DNA of 32,898 nt from Candidatus Onthousia faecavium (GTDB taxonomy: Bacteria > Bacillota_I > Bacilli_A > RF39 > UBA660): contig DVIS01000055.1 of the NCBI GenBank assembly GCA_018711135.1, positions 1-32,898 of the forward strand, in the 5' to 3' direction. The position numbers and the translations under genes are program-made. Within the stretch, counting starts at the first letter, position 1. Each line of letters begins with the position of its first letter. Of this stretch, positions 7,459 to 15,596 are shown piece after piece. The notes beneath the pieces are model-generated. The model was given only the letters and a program-made list of their open reading frames with translations. It was not told the DNA's origin and ran no database searches.

Positions 7459-7980
7459 ATGAATGATGTAATTAAGACTATTTTAGAAAGAAGAAGTGTA
7501 AGAGAATATAAAAGTGATATGGTTAAAGACGAGTTAATTGATGAAATAGTAAAAGCCGGAACATATGCTCCAAGTGGACGAGGTGCACAATCGCCAATTA
7601 TTATTGCCATTACCAATAAAAAAATTAGAGATAAACTTGCTTCTATTAATGCTAAAATAGCAGGTGGAGTTACCGATCCATTTTATGGAGCTCCAGTTGT
7701 TCTTGTCGTCTTAGCAGATAAAAATATTCCTACATATATCTATGATGGTAGTTTAGTAATGGAAAATATGATGTTAGCAGCTAAGTCTTTAGGATTAGGT
7801 AGTTGTTGGATTCATAGAGCGAAAGAGGAATTTGAAACTGAAGAAGGTAAGGCACTTTTAAAATCACTAGGAATTATGGGAGATTATGAAGGAATAGGTA
7901 ACTGTATTATTGGTTATCCTGAGATGGATAATATGAAAAAAAATCCAAGGAAAGAAAACTACGTGTATAAAATAAAATAA
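7459..7980 (+). CDS. nitroreductase family protein
   Basis: A 173-aa FMN-dependent NAD(P)H oxidoreductase of the nitroreductase fold. The N-terminal motif RRSVREYKSD binds the FMN phosphate. APSGRGAQSP follows at residues 37-46. GSLVMENMMLAAKSLGLGSCWI is the dimer-interface helix typical of the family, and the end has IGYPE. Such enzymes reduce quinones, nitro compounds or flavin; the natural substrate is not shown by sequence. The start follows GGAGG with good spacing. It has no close operon partner. Confidence 0.92.
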   Translation: MNDVIKTILERRSVREYKSDMVKDELIDEIVKAGTYAPSGRGAQSPIIIAITNKKIRDKLASINAKIAGGVTDPFYGAPVVLVVLADKNIPTYIYDGSLVMENMMLAAKSLGLGSCWIHRAKEEFETEEGKALLKSLGIMGDYEGIGNCIIGYPEMDNMKKNPRKENYVYKIK

Positions 7981-7986
7981 TTACTA

Positions 7987-8018
7987 ACATTATGATGGAC
8001 AATCATTGTAATGTCTTT
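7987..8018 (+). terminator. weak terminator after the nitroreductase gene
   Basis: ACATTATGAT (7987-7996 in outline) pairs with ATCA and TAATGT (8002-8014) around a 5-base loop, with a three-base bulge, and is followed by CTTTT. Confidence 0.35.
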
Positions 8019-8040
8019 TAAATATAATAAGAGGTCAAAA

Positions 8041-8718
8041 ATGGAAGAAGAAATATTTAAGAAAAGAAAGTTAAATATAGAGAAATTAGTAAACTTTGGC
8101 TTTATCTTAGAAGATAATCAATATAAATACTCTAAAAAAATTATAGGTAATAGCTTTAGAGTAGATATCATTATAAGTAAAGAAGGCAAAGTCAAGGGAG
8201 AAATATACGATTTAGAAACAAATGATCAATATACTAATTTTAGACTTGAAAATATTGAAGGAGACTTTGTCAATAGAGTAAAAGAGGAGTATAAAACTAT
8301 TTTAATAGATATTGCTAATAACTGTTTTGATGAAAAATATTTCCTTTTTGAACAAAGCAATAGACTTACTAAATTAATTAATGAAAAATATAATATTAGA
8401 CCAGAATTCTTATGGAAAAAATTTCCTAATTATGGTGTTTTTAGAAATAGTAATAGTAATAAATGGTTTGCCATAATTATGAATGTTGACAGAAGTAAAA
8501 TCGTTGCTTTAGAAAAGAAAGAGGTTGAAATACTAAATATAAAGTTAGATAACTTAGTTACTCCCTACTTAAAAAAGAAAAATATCTATCCAGGCTATCA
8601 TTTTAATAAGAAAAATTGGGTTAGTATTATTTTAGATGATGTCTTGACTGATCAAGAATTAATGTCATTAATTGACATTAGTTATAACTTATCAGGTGAA
8701 AAAATATGCAAAAAATAG
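8041..8718 (+). CDS. MmcQ/YjbR family protein with an N-terminal extension
   Basis: 225 aa. The C-terminal ~110 residues (from about PEFLWKKFPNYGVFRNSNSNKWFAI) match the MmcQ/YjbR fold, a CyaY-like domain in which members begin around W..P..xVFRh...KWFA and end with ILDD.LTDQELMSLIDISY. The N-terminal ~100 residues form a second region found in longer members. Some members are described as DNA binding; a molecular function is not established. ATG 8041 is preferred to the in-frame ATG at 8011 because AGAGGTC stands right before it. The R-M operon follows after a hairpin. Confidence 0.82.
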   Translation: MEEEIFKKRKLNIEKLVNFGFILEDNQYKYSKKIIGNSFRVDIIISKEGKVKGEIYDLETNDQYTNFRLENIEGDFVNRVKEEYKTILIDIANNCFDEKYFLFEQSNRLTKLINEKYNIRPEFLWKKFPNYGVFRNSNSNKWFAIIMNVDRSKIVALEKKEVEILNIKLDNLVTPYLKKKNIYPGYHFNKKNWVSIILDDVLTDQELMSLIDISYNLSGEKICKK

Positions 8719-8741
8719 ACTGTTAAAATTAAAGATAATGT

Positions 8742-8747
8742 TATAAA
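8742..8747 (+). promoter_or_regulatory. possible -10 box of the restriction-modification operon
   Basis: TATAAA lies 52 bases before the methyltransferase start. No clear -35 box is seen. If it is used, the hairpin at 8750-8776 would lie at the very 5' end of the operon's mRNA. Confidence 0.35.
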
Positions 8748-8749
8748 AT

Positions 8750-8778
8750 AAAGATATATAAAAGGAATATATCTTTTT
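8750..8778 (+). terminator. hairpin with T run between yjbR-like gene and R-M operon
   Basis: AAAGATATAT (8750-8759) and ATATATCTTT (8767-8776) form a perfect 10-bp stem with a 7-base loop and a run of five T. The AGGAGG of the next gene follows within four bases. It may simply end the upstream transcript or act as an attenuator in the leader of the R-M operon. Confidence 0.6.
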
Positions 8779-8793
8779 ATTAGGAGGTTGCCG

Positions 8794-11217
8794 ATGAGAA
8801 CATACATTAGTTTATTTAGCAGCGCTGGTGTCGGTTGCTATGGCTTTAAAGAAAATAACTTTGCTTGTATTGCGACAAGCGAATTATTGAAAAGTAGACT
8901 TGATATTCAAAGATATAATCATAAATGTAAATATGAAAGTGGTTATATTTGTGGAGATATTACTAAAGAAGAGATTAAAAACCAAATATTTAATGAAATT
9001 AAGTTATGGCAAGAAAAAGAAAATTTAGAAGACGTAGATGTCATTATAGCAACACCACCATGTCAAGGAATGTCATCAGCTAATTATAAAAAAAATAATG
9101 AACAAAGAAGAAACAGTCTTGTTGTTGAGGCCATAAAGATAATAAAAGAAATAAAACCTAAAGTTTTTGTATTTGAAAATGTTAGAGCTTTCATGAAAAC
9201 AATATGTACAGATACAGATAATTTTGATAAAACAATTGGGGAAGCGATTAAGGAAAATCTTTCTTCCTTATATAATATTGAATATAAAGTTATTAACTTT
9301 AAAGATTATGGTGTTCCTTCCAGTAGACCTAGAACCTTAGTAATAGGAACAAGAAAAGATCAAGATTATATGTCACCTTTAAATCTTTTTCCTCTTAAAG
9401 AAGCCCAAATCACTCTACAAGAAGCAATTGGTGATTTAATAAGTCTAGCCAATCCAAATGATTTTGCTCCTAATGATATTTACCATTCCTTTAGAGAATA
9501 TGATTCTTATATGCGAGAATGGATTCATGATTTAAAAGAGGGTGAATCAGCTTTTGATAATCCGATAGATAAAAAACCATACAAGTTGGTCAATGGAGAA
9601 AAAATATTACAAAAATCAGGACATTTAGGTAATAAATATCGTAGACTTTACTGGAATAAGCCTTGTGCCTGTGTAGCGACTAGAAATGATCAATTAGCAG
9701 CGATGGATACAATTCATCCTCAAGATGATAGAGTTTTATCAATAAGAGAATTAATGAGGGTTATGAGTATTCCAGATAGTTTTAAATGGACTAATGAAGA
9801 TGTAACTACAATAAAAGATAAAGAAAAGAGACTGTCATTCTTAAAGAAAAATGAATTGAATATAAGAAGATGTATTGGCGAAGCGGTTCCTACTAAAATA
9901 ATGTTTAAAATTGCCAAAAATATTAATGAAATGTTAGATTTTGCTGATTATATTAATAATAATACTAAGAGAAAAAGTAATATCTATATAAAATCATATA
10001 TAAATGAAAATAAAAATACAACAACAGAGGCTCGAAAAAGCGGCAGCTTCTATACACCCCAATCAGTAGTTTATGACTGCTTAAAAGGAATAGATAATTA
10101 TAATAAAAAAGAGCTTCATATCCTTGAACCTTCTGTAGGGGGAGGCAACTTTATTATCCCGATAATGAATAAATTTGATCAAACAGAGGTGCTTTACTTA
10201 GATATTGTTGATGTTAATAAAGAAGTTTTAGATGATACTTTGAGAGAATTAGAAAAATATAACTTTGATAAGAATAAAATCATTATTAATACTTATAATA
10301 CTGATTTTATTGATTTTAATTTTGAAAAGAATTATGACTATATAATAGGAAATCCCCCATTTTTTAAATTAACAGCGTTAGATAGAAAAAAATATAAAGA
10401 TAAAATAGAATATGAATGTAATAATATCTTCGGTTTGTTTTTAGAAAAAATGTATAGAAAGTCTAATAATATAATTATGGTTTTACCTAAAATATTTATT
10501 ATGACTCCAGAGTTTGATTCTTTAAGAAAAAAATATGAGTATTATAATATAAATACAATAATAGATTATGGAGTTAATGCCTTTAAAAATGTCTTTATTG
10601 AAATATTAGTGATACATTTTACAACAGAAAAAAAAGATACTATCTATATTGAAAATGTTCGTGATAAGGAAAAAAGAATTGTACCTCAAAAATATATATA
10701 TCATGATAAAATGTGGCTTATCTATCGTAATGAATTTTTTGATAACTATATAAAGAAATTTAAGTTAGATGTCTTTGAGTTCTTTAGAGATAGGCAGATT
10801 ACAAATAAATACTTAAAAGAAAAAGGTAAGTACTGGGTTCTTAGATCAAAAAACATTTTAGATGATGGAACTATTATTCATATTAAAGGTTATGATAAAT
10901 ATATTGATGATATAGATCAATTTACCGTTAGTAAATACATAAATTCTAAGACCATATTAATGCCTAATTTTACTTATAATACCAGAGCCACTCTAATGCC
11001 TCCTGATGTGCTTGTAAATGGTTCTATTGCTATTCTTATTCCTAAAAATAAAAAACTTAGTATTGACAAGATTGACTTAAGCATATATGCTACAGATGAG
11101 TTCAGAGAATATTATGCTATTGTTAAAAATAAATCTAAGTTTACGATAAATATAGATAAAAATTCAATTTATTATATTGGGGCAGTGAGGTGTAAGAATG
11201 GTAGAAAGACTGATTAA
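8794..11217 (+). CDS. fused DNA methyltransferase: cytosine-C5 domain plus adenine-N6 domain
   Basis: 807 aa with two complete catalytic units. Residues 1-390 are a C5-cytosine methyltransferase: motif I LFSSAGVGCYGF (7-18), motif IV PPCQGMS with catalytic Cys90, motif VI ENV (128-130), motif VIII SSRPRTLVIG, then RELMRVMSIPDSF and IGEAVP (motifs IX-X). Residues ~405-807 are an N6-adenine methyltransferase: motif X/I region GSFYTP and LEPSVGGGNF, and motif IV NPPF near residue 520. The two would protect the two strands of an asymmetric site. AGGAGG at 8782-8787 selects ATG 8794 over TTG 8788. It is the first gene of a four-gene operon and overlaps the next by 20 bases. Confidence 0.92.
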   Translation: MRTYISLFSSAGVGCYGFKENNFACIATSELLKSRLDIQRYNHKCKYESGYICGDITKEEIKNQIFNEIKLWQEKENLEDVDVIIATPPCQGMSSANYKKNNEQRRNSLVVEAIKIIKEIKPKVFVFENVRAFMKTICTDTDNFDKTIGEAIKENLSSLYNIEYKVINFKDYGVPSSRPRTLVIGTRKDQDYMSPLNLFPLKEAQITLQEAIGDLISLANPNDFAPNDIYHSFREYDSYMREWIHDLKEGESAFDNPIDKKPYKLVNGEKILQKSGHLGNKYRRLYWNKPCACVATRNDQLAAMDTIHPQDDRVLSIRELMRVMSIPDSFKWTNEDVTTIKDKEKRLSFLKKNELNIRRCIGEAVPTKIMFKIAKNINEMLDFADYINNNTKRKSNIYIKSYINENKNTTTEARKSGSFYTPQSVVYDCLKGIDNYNKKELHILEPSVGGGNFIIPIMNKFDQTEVLYLDIVDVNKEVLDDTLRELEKYNFDKNKIIINTYNTDFIDFNFEKNYDYIIGNPPFFKLTALDRKKYKDKIEYECNNIFGLFLEKMYRKSNNIIMVLPKIFIMTPEFDSLRKKYEYYNINTIIDYGVNAFKNVFIEILVIHFTTEKKDTIYIENVRDKEKRIVPQKYIYHDKMWLIYRNEFFDNYIKKFKLDVFEFFRDRQITNKYLKEKGKYWVLRSKNILDDGTIIHIKGYDKYIDDIDQFTVSKYINSKTILMPNFTYNTRATLMPPDVLVNGSIAILIPKNKKLSIDKIDLSIYATDEFREYYAIVKNKSKFTINIDKNSIYYIGAVRCKNGRKTD

Positions 11218-11944
11218 GAAATATGAAAGAGTCAGTTTTAAGAATGGAAAATTTCTTTCTGATAAGTCATATGCTTATGATACAGTGTATTTCTTAACTA
11301 AGTTTGTAAGAGATCATAGTGTTGATGGGATATATTATCATAATAAACTTATTAATCTGTTTAAACTTTATATCGCTGATGTCTTCAATAAAGATGCAGA
11401 TAATAGTGATATTGGTAATTATTATAGTGACTTTTTTCACGTTCTAATTTATGCAGGGGTACTTTCTAGAAGAAATCATGAAGTATATAACATTCTAGAT
11501 TATGAAACGATTAATTATATTTGTGAAAAAATGGAAAATGCTTATATCTTCTTATATATTTTAGTATATTTTACGATGAAAAATTCTGATGCTTTAGAGT
11601 TATATAAAAAGTTTTGTGAAGGAGATAAAGAAGATAAGAAAAAATATTTAAACCAAATACATGAAATATTGTATAGAGAAAATCCTAGTGTAAGAGGTAA
11701 TATTGATGAGCAGTGGGCTTTGCAAAATACAGAATATTTAATGAATGTTTTAAATTTTATTAATGAACAACCACGAATATCTAGAGAGTTAAATATTTAT
11801 GATAATAAAATTAAAGATATCGAAATGATTTCTGTAAATGTAAATGGGAGCAGAACGATTAGAAAGAAAAATAATGCATATTTAGAGAGTTTTGATTATG
11901 CTTATGTAAAAAATGAACTTAAAGATTTAATGATAAGAAAGTAG
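11198..11944 (+). CDS. unrecognised R-M operon protein, 248 aa
   Basis: I do not recognise this protein. It is soluble, largely helical in appearance, rich in Tyr, Asn, Asp and Lys, without a membrane segment or an obvious nuclease, ATPase or methyltransferase motif. It has its own ribosome binding site (GTGAGGTG) inside the end of the methyltransferase gene, overlapping it by 20 bases, and the AAA gene follows after 8 bases. The tight packing says it belongs to the restriction-modification system. It could be a specificity or adaptor subunit, or a catalytically silent partner of the nuclease. Confidence 0.8.
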   Translation: MVERLIKKYERVSFKNGKFLSDKSYAYDTVYFLTKFVRDHSVDGIYYHNKLINLFKLYIADVFNKDADNSDIGNYYSDFFHVLIYAGVLSRRNHEVYNILDYETINYICEKMENAYIFLYILVYFTMKNSDALELYKKFCEGDKEDKKKYLNQIHEILYRENPSVRGNIDEQWALQNTEYLMNVLNFINEQPRISRELNIYDNKIKDIEMISVNVNGSRTIRKKNNAYLESFDYAYVKNELKDLMIRK

Positions 11945-11952
11945 GTGTTAAA

Positions 11953-13230
11953 ATGGATTTTAAGTTACCAGTGCTAAGAAGAGGAGAAAAGATAGAAAGA
12001 TTACCTTTTGATAATGAGTTTATTACTTTTGTGTTAGAACAGTATTTATTTGCAGGGAAGAATGTTTTAGAGATTGAAAAAGATTACTTTGAAAGTGAGT
12101 ATTCACAAACAGGAGCGTTTGCCTCTAAAGTCTTAGATTACTTTAGTCTTTTAGATGAACATAATAAGGGCTTATATAATGGGGAAGATGTTTTAAGTAC
12201 TGCTGATAAATTAATTAAGGAAGATAATTCTCTTTATAAAAATATTGGTCATGCATTAAAAAGAGACTTTAATAACTTTAAAGTAGAATATATAGTTGAT
12301 GATAAAGAACGACTTACAGGTGGTTTTAACAAAATCTATTATGGAGTTCCAGGATGTGGAAAGAGTTATAAAGTAAATCAAGTATTTAATAAAGATGACT
12401 ACCATATAATTAGAACAACTTTTTATCCAGAATATACTAATAGTGATTTTATAGGACAAATTATACCTAAACTTGAAAATGGTAAAGTAGTCTATAAATT
12501 TCATGCGGGAGCTTTTACAGAGGCTTTACTTTATGCTTTGCTTCATAAAAAAGAAAAAGTGTGTTTAATAATTGAAGAGATTAATCGTGGTAATGCTTCT
12601 AGTATCTTTGGAGAGGTCTTTCAACTTTTAGATCGTGATCACAATGGGACTAGTTGTTATTCAATTTTTAATAATTTTATTAGTGATTATTTAGAAGAAA
12701 AAGGTATTATCCTTAATAATATTGTTATACCTTCAAATTTATGGATTGTAGCGACAATGAATACTAGCGATCAAAATGTCTTTACACTCGATACAGCTTT
12801 TCAAAGAAGATGGACAAGGGAATATATTCCTAATATTTTTGAAAGTGATAAAACAGCTTTAGGTTATAAATATAGCCAAAAGTTAAAAAATACAGTGATT
12901 CCATTTAAGGGCTTTACTAATATTACATGGGGTGAATTTGTTACAAGAATCAATAAGAAGATTCTCACTAATAGATTTGGTATTAATGGGGAAGATAAAC
13001 AGTTAGGAGTATACTCTGTTACCATTAATGAACTCGAAGATAAAAGTCAGTTTTTTAATAAAGTTTTAGTTTATATCTTTGATGATATAGCAAAAATAAA
13101 TAAAGAAGAATGGTTTGAAAATATTGAGTCTTATGACGAATTATTAGATTCTTACGATAAGAACTATTTAACAATATTTACAGGTTTATTTGATGATATT
13201 GTAAGAAAAACTGGAGAAACTAATGAATAA
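11953..13230 (+). CDS. McrB-like AAA+ GTPase, restriction subunit R1 of LlaJI type
   Basis: 425 aa. Residues 1-120 are a helical N-terminal domain of unknown fold, probably for target binding. Residues ~125-400 are an AAA+ motor of the McrB branch: Walker A GVPGCGKS (131-138), Walker B with LIIEEINRGN (205-214) where the NRGN is a McrB hallmark, and sensor WIVATMNTSDQN followed by DTAFQRRW. In LlaJI and McrBC such a motor uses GTP to translocate on DNA and bring nuclease subunits together. The nuclease gene overlaps its end by 8 bases. Confidence 0.92.
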   Translation: MDFKLPVLRRGEKIERLPFDNEFITFVLEQYLFAGKNVLEIEKDYFESEYSQTGAFASKVLDYFSLLDEHNKGLYNGEDVLSTADKLIKEDNSLYKNIGHALKRDFNNFKVEYIVDDKERLTGGFNKIYYGVPGCGKSYKVNQVFNKDDYHIIRTTFYPEYTNSDFIGQIIPKLENGKVVYKFHAGAFTEALLYALLHKKEKVCLIIEEINRGNASSIFGEVFQLLDRDHNGTSCYSIFNNFISDYLEEKGIILNNIVIPSNLWIVATMNTSDQNVFTLDTAFQRRWTREYIPNIFESDKTALGYKYSQKLKNTVIPFKGFTNITWGEFVTRINKKILTNRFGINGEDKQLGVYSVTINELEDKSQFFNKVLVYIFDDIAKINKEEWFENIESYDELLDSYDKNYLTIFTGLFDDIVRKTGETNE

Positions 13231-14497
13231 TGGTTTAGAACAAGTAGAATTTAAAAGTACTACGGTTAGTGATGGGTTTGTTGGCTTAAGATATAAGAAA
13301 GATAAGATACATATCTACTTACCACTTGGTTATAACATAACTCATAATAATAATATGGAACTTAGAAGTGATATTTTATTACTTTTAAAAAGTATTACTT
13401 TAGTCAAAAGTTATGACAACACCAAAACAGATTTTGGATTTGATATTGGCAATAAAGAGGAAATGCCTTTTAATTCCTTTCTATGGATAATTAGTGATTA
13501 CTTAACTAATGGTTTATATCAAGAGATTGAAAAAAAATATACGCAAAATGGACATGGCAAAATTAATTGGAAAAGAACATTATCATCAACTCCTTACTAC
13601 GTAGATGATAATCCTATTTTTATTAATCCTTACTATGAAACTAATACCTATAAAAATAATATTATTACAGAGTTAAATACTTATTGTGTTAAAGTAAGTT
13701 ATAAATATATTGGTTTTCTTTTTGGTAATATTAAGATACCAGTTTGTAGTTTAGAAGATGAACAGATAAAATGCAATAAAAGATACTATTTAGATATTAT
13801 TAATAAAGAATTAGCTAGGACTTATAACGATAGAAAGAAACAGCTTTTGATAAATATGAAAAGAATAATTGATACCTCTTATGATAAAGATTCTTTAAAA
13901 ATAGCTTCTTTTGGTACTTATAAATATGAATATGTGTGGGAAAAACTAGTTAACGAGGTATTTGGTACTAAAAATATTAAGATAAATGATTATTTTCCAG
14001 AAGCATATTGGTATCTTTTACATAAAGGTAAAGTGAAAGATAGTTCTAAGCTTAGACCAGATACTATTTTGAAAGATAATAAAAATAATAAAATCTATAT
14101 TTTAGATGCTAAGTACTATAAATATGGTATTACTAATGATATAAAAGATTTACCTAGTATCGATTCAATTCAGAAACAAATAACTTATGGTGATAATATA
14201 GCGATTAATAGTAGTAAATATAATAATATTAAAGTTAAGAATATTTATAATGCTTTTATCTTACCTTTTAATAAAGATAAAAATGAATTTGCGGTTACAG
14301 ATAATATCTGTTATGAAGGATATGCAGAAAGTAGTTGGAAAAAGGTAGAAGATGAAAGTTCTTATCAGAAGATAGCTTTGATTTTAGTAGATATTAAATA
14401 CTTAATAGATTGTTATTATAAAAAAGAGAAAGTAAAAATAGAGGACTTAATTACTTGTATTGAGAAAGTTAATAGTGAGCAGCTTAATGAATCTTAA
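13223..14497 (+). CDS. LlaJI-family restriction endonuclease subunit (PD-(D/E)XK)
   Basis: 424 aa. The C-terminal third has the nuclease core LRPDTIL (Asp280) followed 15 residues later by ILDAKYYKY (Asp295, Lys297), a PD-(D/E)XK site in which the second acidic residue is Asp. QKQITYGDNIA after it is a feature I associate with LlaJI/McrC-type subunits. The N-terminal ~200 residues are mixed alpha-beta and hold no known motif. It would be the cutting partner of the preceding GTPase, as R2.LlaJI is to R1.LlaJI. The start overlaps the GTPase gene (ATG 13223, site CTGGAGA). The gene is apparently intact. Confidence 0.88.
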   Translation: MNNGLEQVEFKSTTVSDGFVGLRYKKDKIHIYLPLGYNITHNNNMELRSDILLLLKSITLVKSYDNTKTDFGFDIGNKEEMPFNSFLWIISDYLTNGLYQEIEKKYTQNGHGKINWKRTLSSTPYYVDDNPIFINPYYETNTYKNNIITELNTYCVKVSYKYIGFLFGNIKIPVCSLEDEQIKCNKRYYLDIINKELARTYNDRKKQLLINMKRIIDTSYDKDSLKIASFGTYKYEYVWEKLVNEVFGTKNIKINDYFPEAYWYLLHKGKVKDSSKLRPDTILKDNKNNKIYILDAKYYKYGITNDIKDLPSIDSIQKQITYGDNIAINSSKYNNIKVKNIYNAFILPFNKDKNEFAVTDNICYEGYAESSWKKVEDESSYQKIALILVDIKYLIDCYYKKEKVKIEDLITCIEKVNSEQLNES

Positions 14498-14556
14498 ATG
14501 ATTGACTTAGATATATCTTTGGGCTAAAATTAAAACACAAGAAGTGAGGGGTATTT

Positions 14557-14809
14557 ATGATTAAGAAAAGATTTAGAAGAAAATGTCGTGAAGAGAAAAC
14601 TTTAAGTTCTAAGTTAATATTTTTAGGGAGTGTTATCTCAAATATTATGGTTAGGAGTCGTTTTAATTGCTTTCTTTTTAGTAGAAATGCAAAATATTAA
14701 ACTTGCAGGTTTAACTATAGGTATTATTTTAGCGTTAATTGGTATTACTTTAGATCTTGTTGGAGAGGTACTTTTAGCGAAAGATTATAAGAAATATAAA
14801 AATAAGTAA
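14557..14809 (+). pseudogene. frameshifted small membrane protein
   Basis: A good ribosome binding site (GTGAGGGG) precedes ATG 14557, and the frame MIKKRFRRK... is open for ~24 codons before it becomes non-sensical. At the GGG of 14626-14628 a single extra base shifts the frame: removing one G gives LIFLGVLSQILWLGVVLIAF, then ALIGITLDLVGEVLLA and a lysine-rich end at 14807-14809. The repaired product would be ~83 aa with two transmembrane helices. It is either a pseudogene, a phase-variable G-run or a sequencing error. It fills the otherwise empty stretch between the R-M operon and the VanRS-like operon. Confidence 0.65.
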
Positions 14810-14810
14810 G

Positions 14811-14827
14811 CTTAAGAAAATCTTAAG
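14811..14827 (+). promoter_or_regulatory. tandem CTTAAG operator of the vanR-like promoter
   Basis: CTTAAG-AAAAT-CTTAAG, two half-sites with an 11-bp period, the arrangement used by OmpR/PhoB-family dimers. The second half-site abuts the -35 position of the promoter, as for an activator that contacts polymerase. The same repeat occurs at 16688-16715 before the peptidase gene. Confidence 0.7.
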
Positions 14828-14846
14828 ATTTAGTCATTTCTCATTA

Positions 14847-14855
14847 TGTTATAAT
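14847..14855 (+). promoter_or_regulatory. extended -10 promoter of the vanRS-like operon
   Basis: TGTTATAAT is an extended -10 box; TATAAT spans 14850-14855. No -35 box is present at the expected place; the tandem CTTAAG repeat ends there instead, which suggests activator dependence. Confidence 0.65.
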
Positions 14856-14879
14856 AAAAAAAGGAGAGAAATATGGCTG

Positions 14880-15596
14880 ATGGATAATGTTAATGGCAAT
14901 GGCAATGTTAATGCTAATATATTGATAGTTGATGATGAAAAAGAAATTGCTGATTTATTAGAAATATATTTAAAAAATGAAAATTATTATGTTTATAAAT
15001 ATTATGCTAGTAAAGACGTTTTAAAAGATTTAGAGTATTTAAATGTTGATTTAGCGATTTTAGATGTAATGATGAGAGACATTGATGGCTTTGAATTATG
15101 TAATAAAATTAGAGAAAAATATAATTTTCCTATTATTTTTGCAACAGCAAAAGGAGAAGAGATAGATAAAATAAATGGCCTTATGTTAGGTGCGGATGAT
15201 TATGTTACAAAACCTTTTCAACCTCTAGAATTAATTGCTAGAGTTAAAGCACAACTTAGGCGTTATAAAAAATATAATAATGGTCAAGAAGAAAACTTAA
15301 TTGAAATTAGAGGGTTAAGCATTAATAATGATACCCATGAATGTTATTTTCATGAGCAAGAGTTAGAACTTACAAAAACAGAGTTTGCTATTCTTTGGTT
15401 GTTATGTAAAAATAAAGGTAATGTCGTTAAGAGTGAAGATCTTTTTACTGAGGTATGGCAAGATAAGTATTTTGAAAAGGATAATAATACAATAATGGTT
15501 CATATTAGACATTTACGGGAAAAGATGAATGATAATGGGAGAAATCCTAAATATATAAAAACAATTTATGGAGTGGGGTATAAAATTGAAAAATGA
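14880..15596 (+). CDS. VanR-like response regulator (OmpR/PhoB family)
   Basis: 238 aa. Receiver domain with acidic pair Asp18-Asp19, phospho-acceptor Asp62 in AILDVMMRD, and the switch Lys in VTKPF; then a winged-helix DNA-binding domain (TKTEFAILWLL, NNTIMVHIRHLREKMND, YIKTIYGVGYKIEK). By eye it is very close to VanR of vancomycin-resistance clusters, with the shared stretch PLELIARVKAQLRRYKK. The N-terminus is extended by an NVNGNGNVNAN repeat coded by a hexamer repeat. The best ribosome binding site is spaced for a 4-codon frame starting at 14873, so the true start is uncertain. Van genes themselves are not present here. Confidence 0.92.
   Translation: MDNVNGNGNVNANILIVDDEKEIADLLEIYLKNENYYVYKYYASKDVLKDLEYLNVDLAILDVMMRDIDGFELCNKIREKYNFPIIFATAKGEEIDKINGLMLGADDYVTKPFQPLELIARVKAQLRRYKKYNNGQEENLIEIRGLSINNDTHECYFHEQELELTKTEFAILWLLCKNKGNVVKSEDLFTEVWQDKYFEKDNNTIMVHIRHLREKMNDNGRNPKYIKTIYGVGYKIEK

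Noticed and set aside
8011-8040. Upstream ATG for the MmcQ/YjbR-like protein
   Set aside because: It lies in the tail of a likely terminator; AGAGGTC points to the ATG at 8041.
14873-14887. ATG GCT GAT GGA TAA as a gene
   Set aside because: Four codons only; noted as a possible translational control element, not as a gene.
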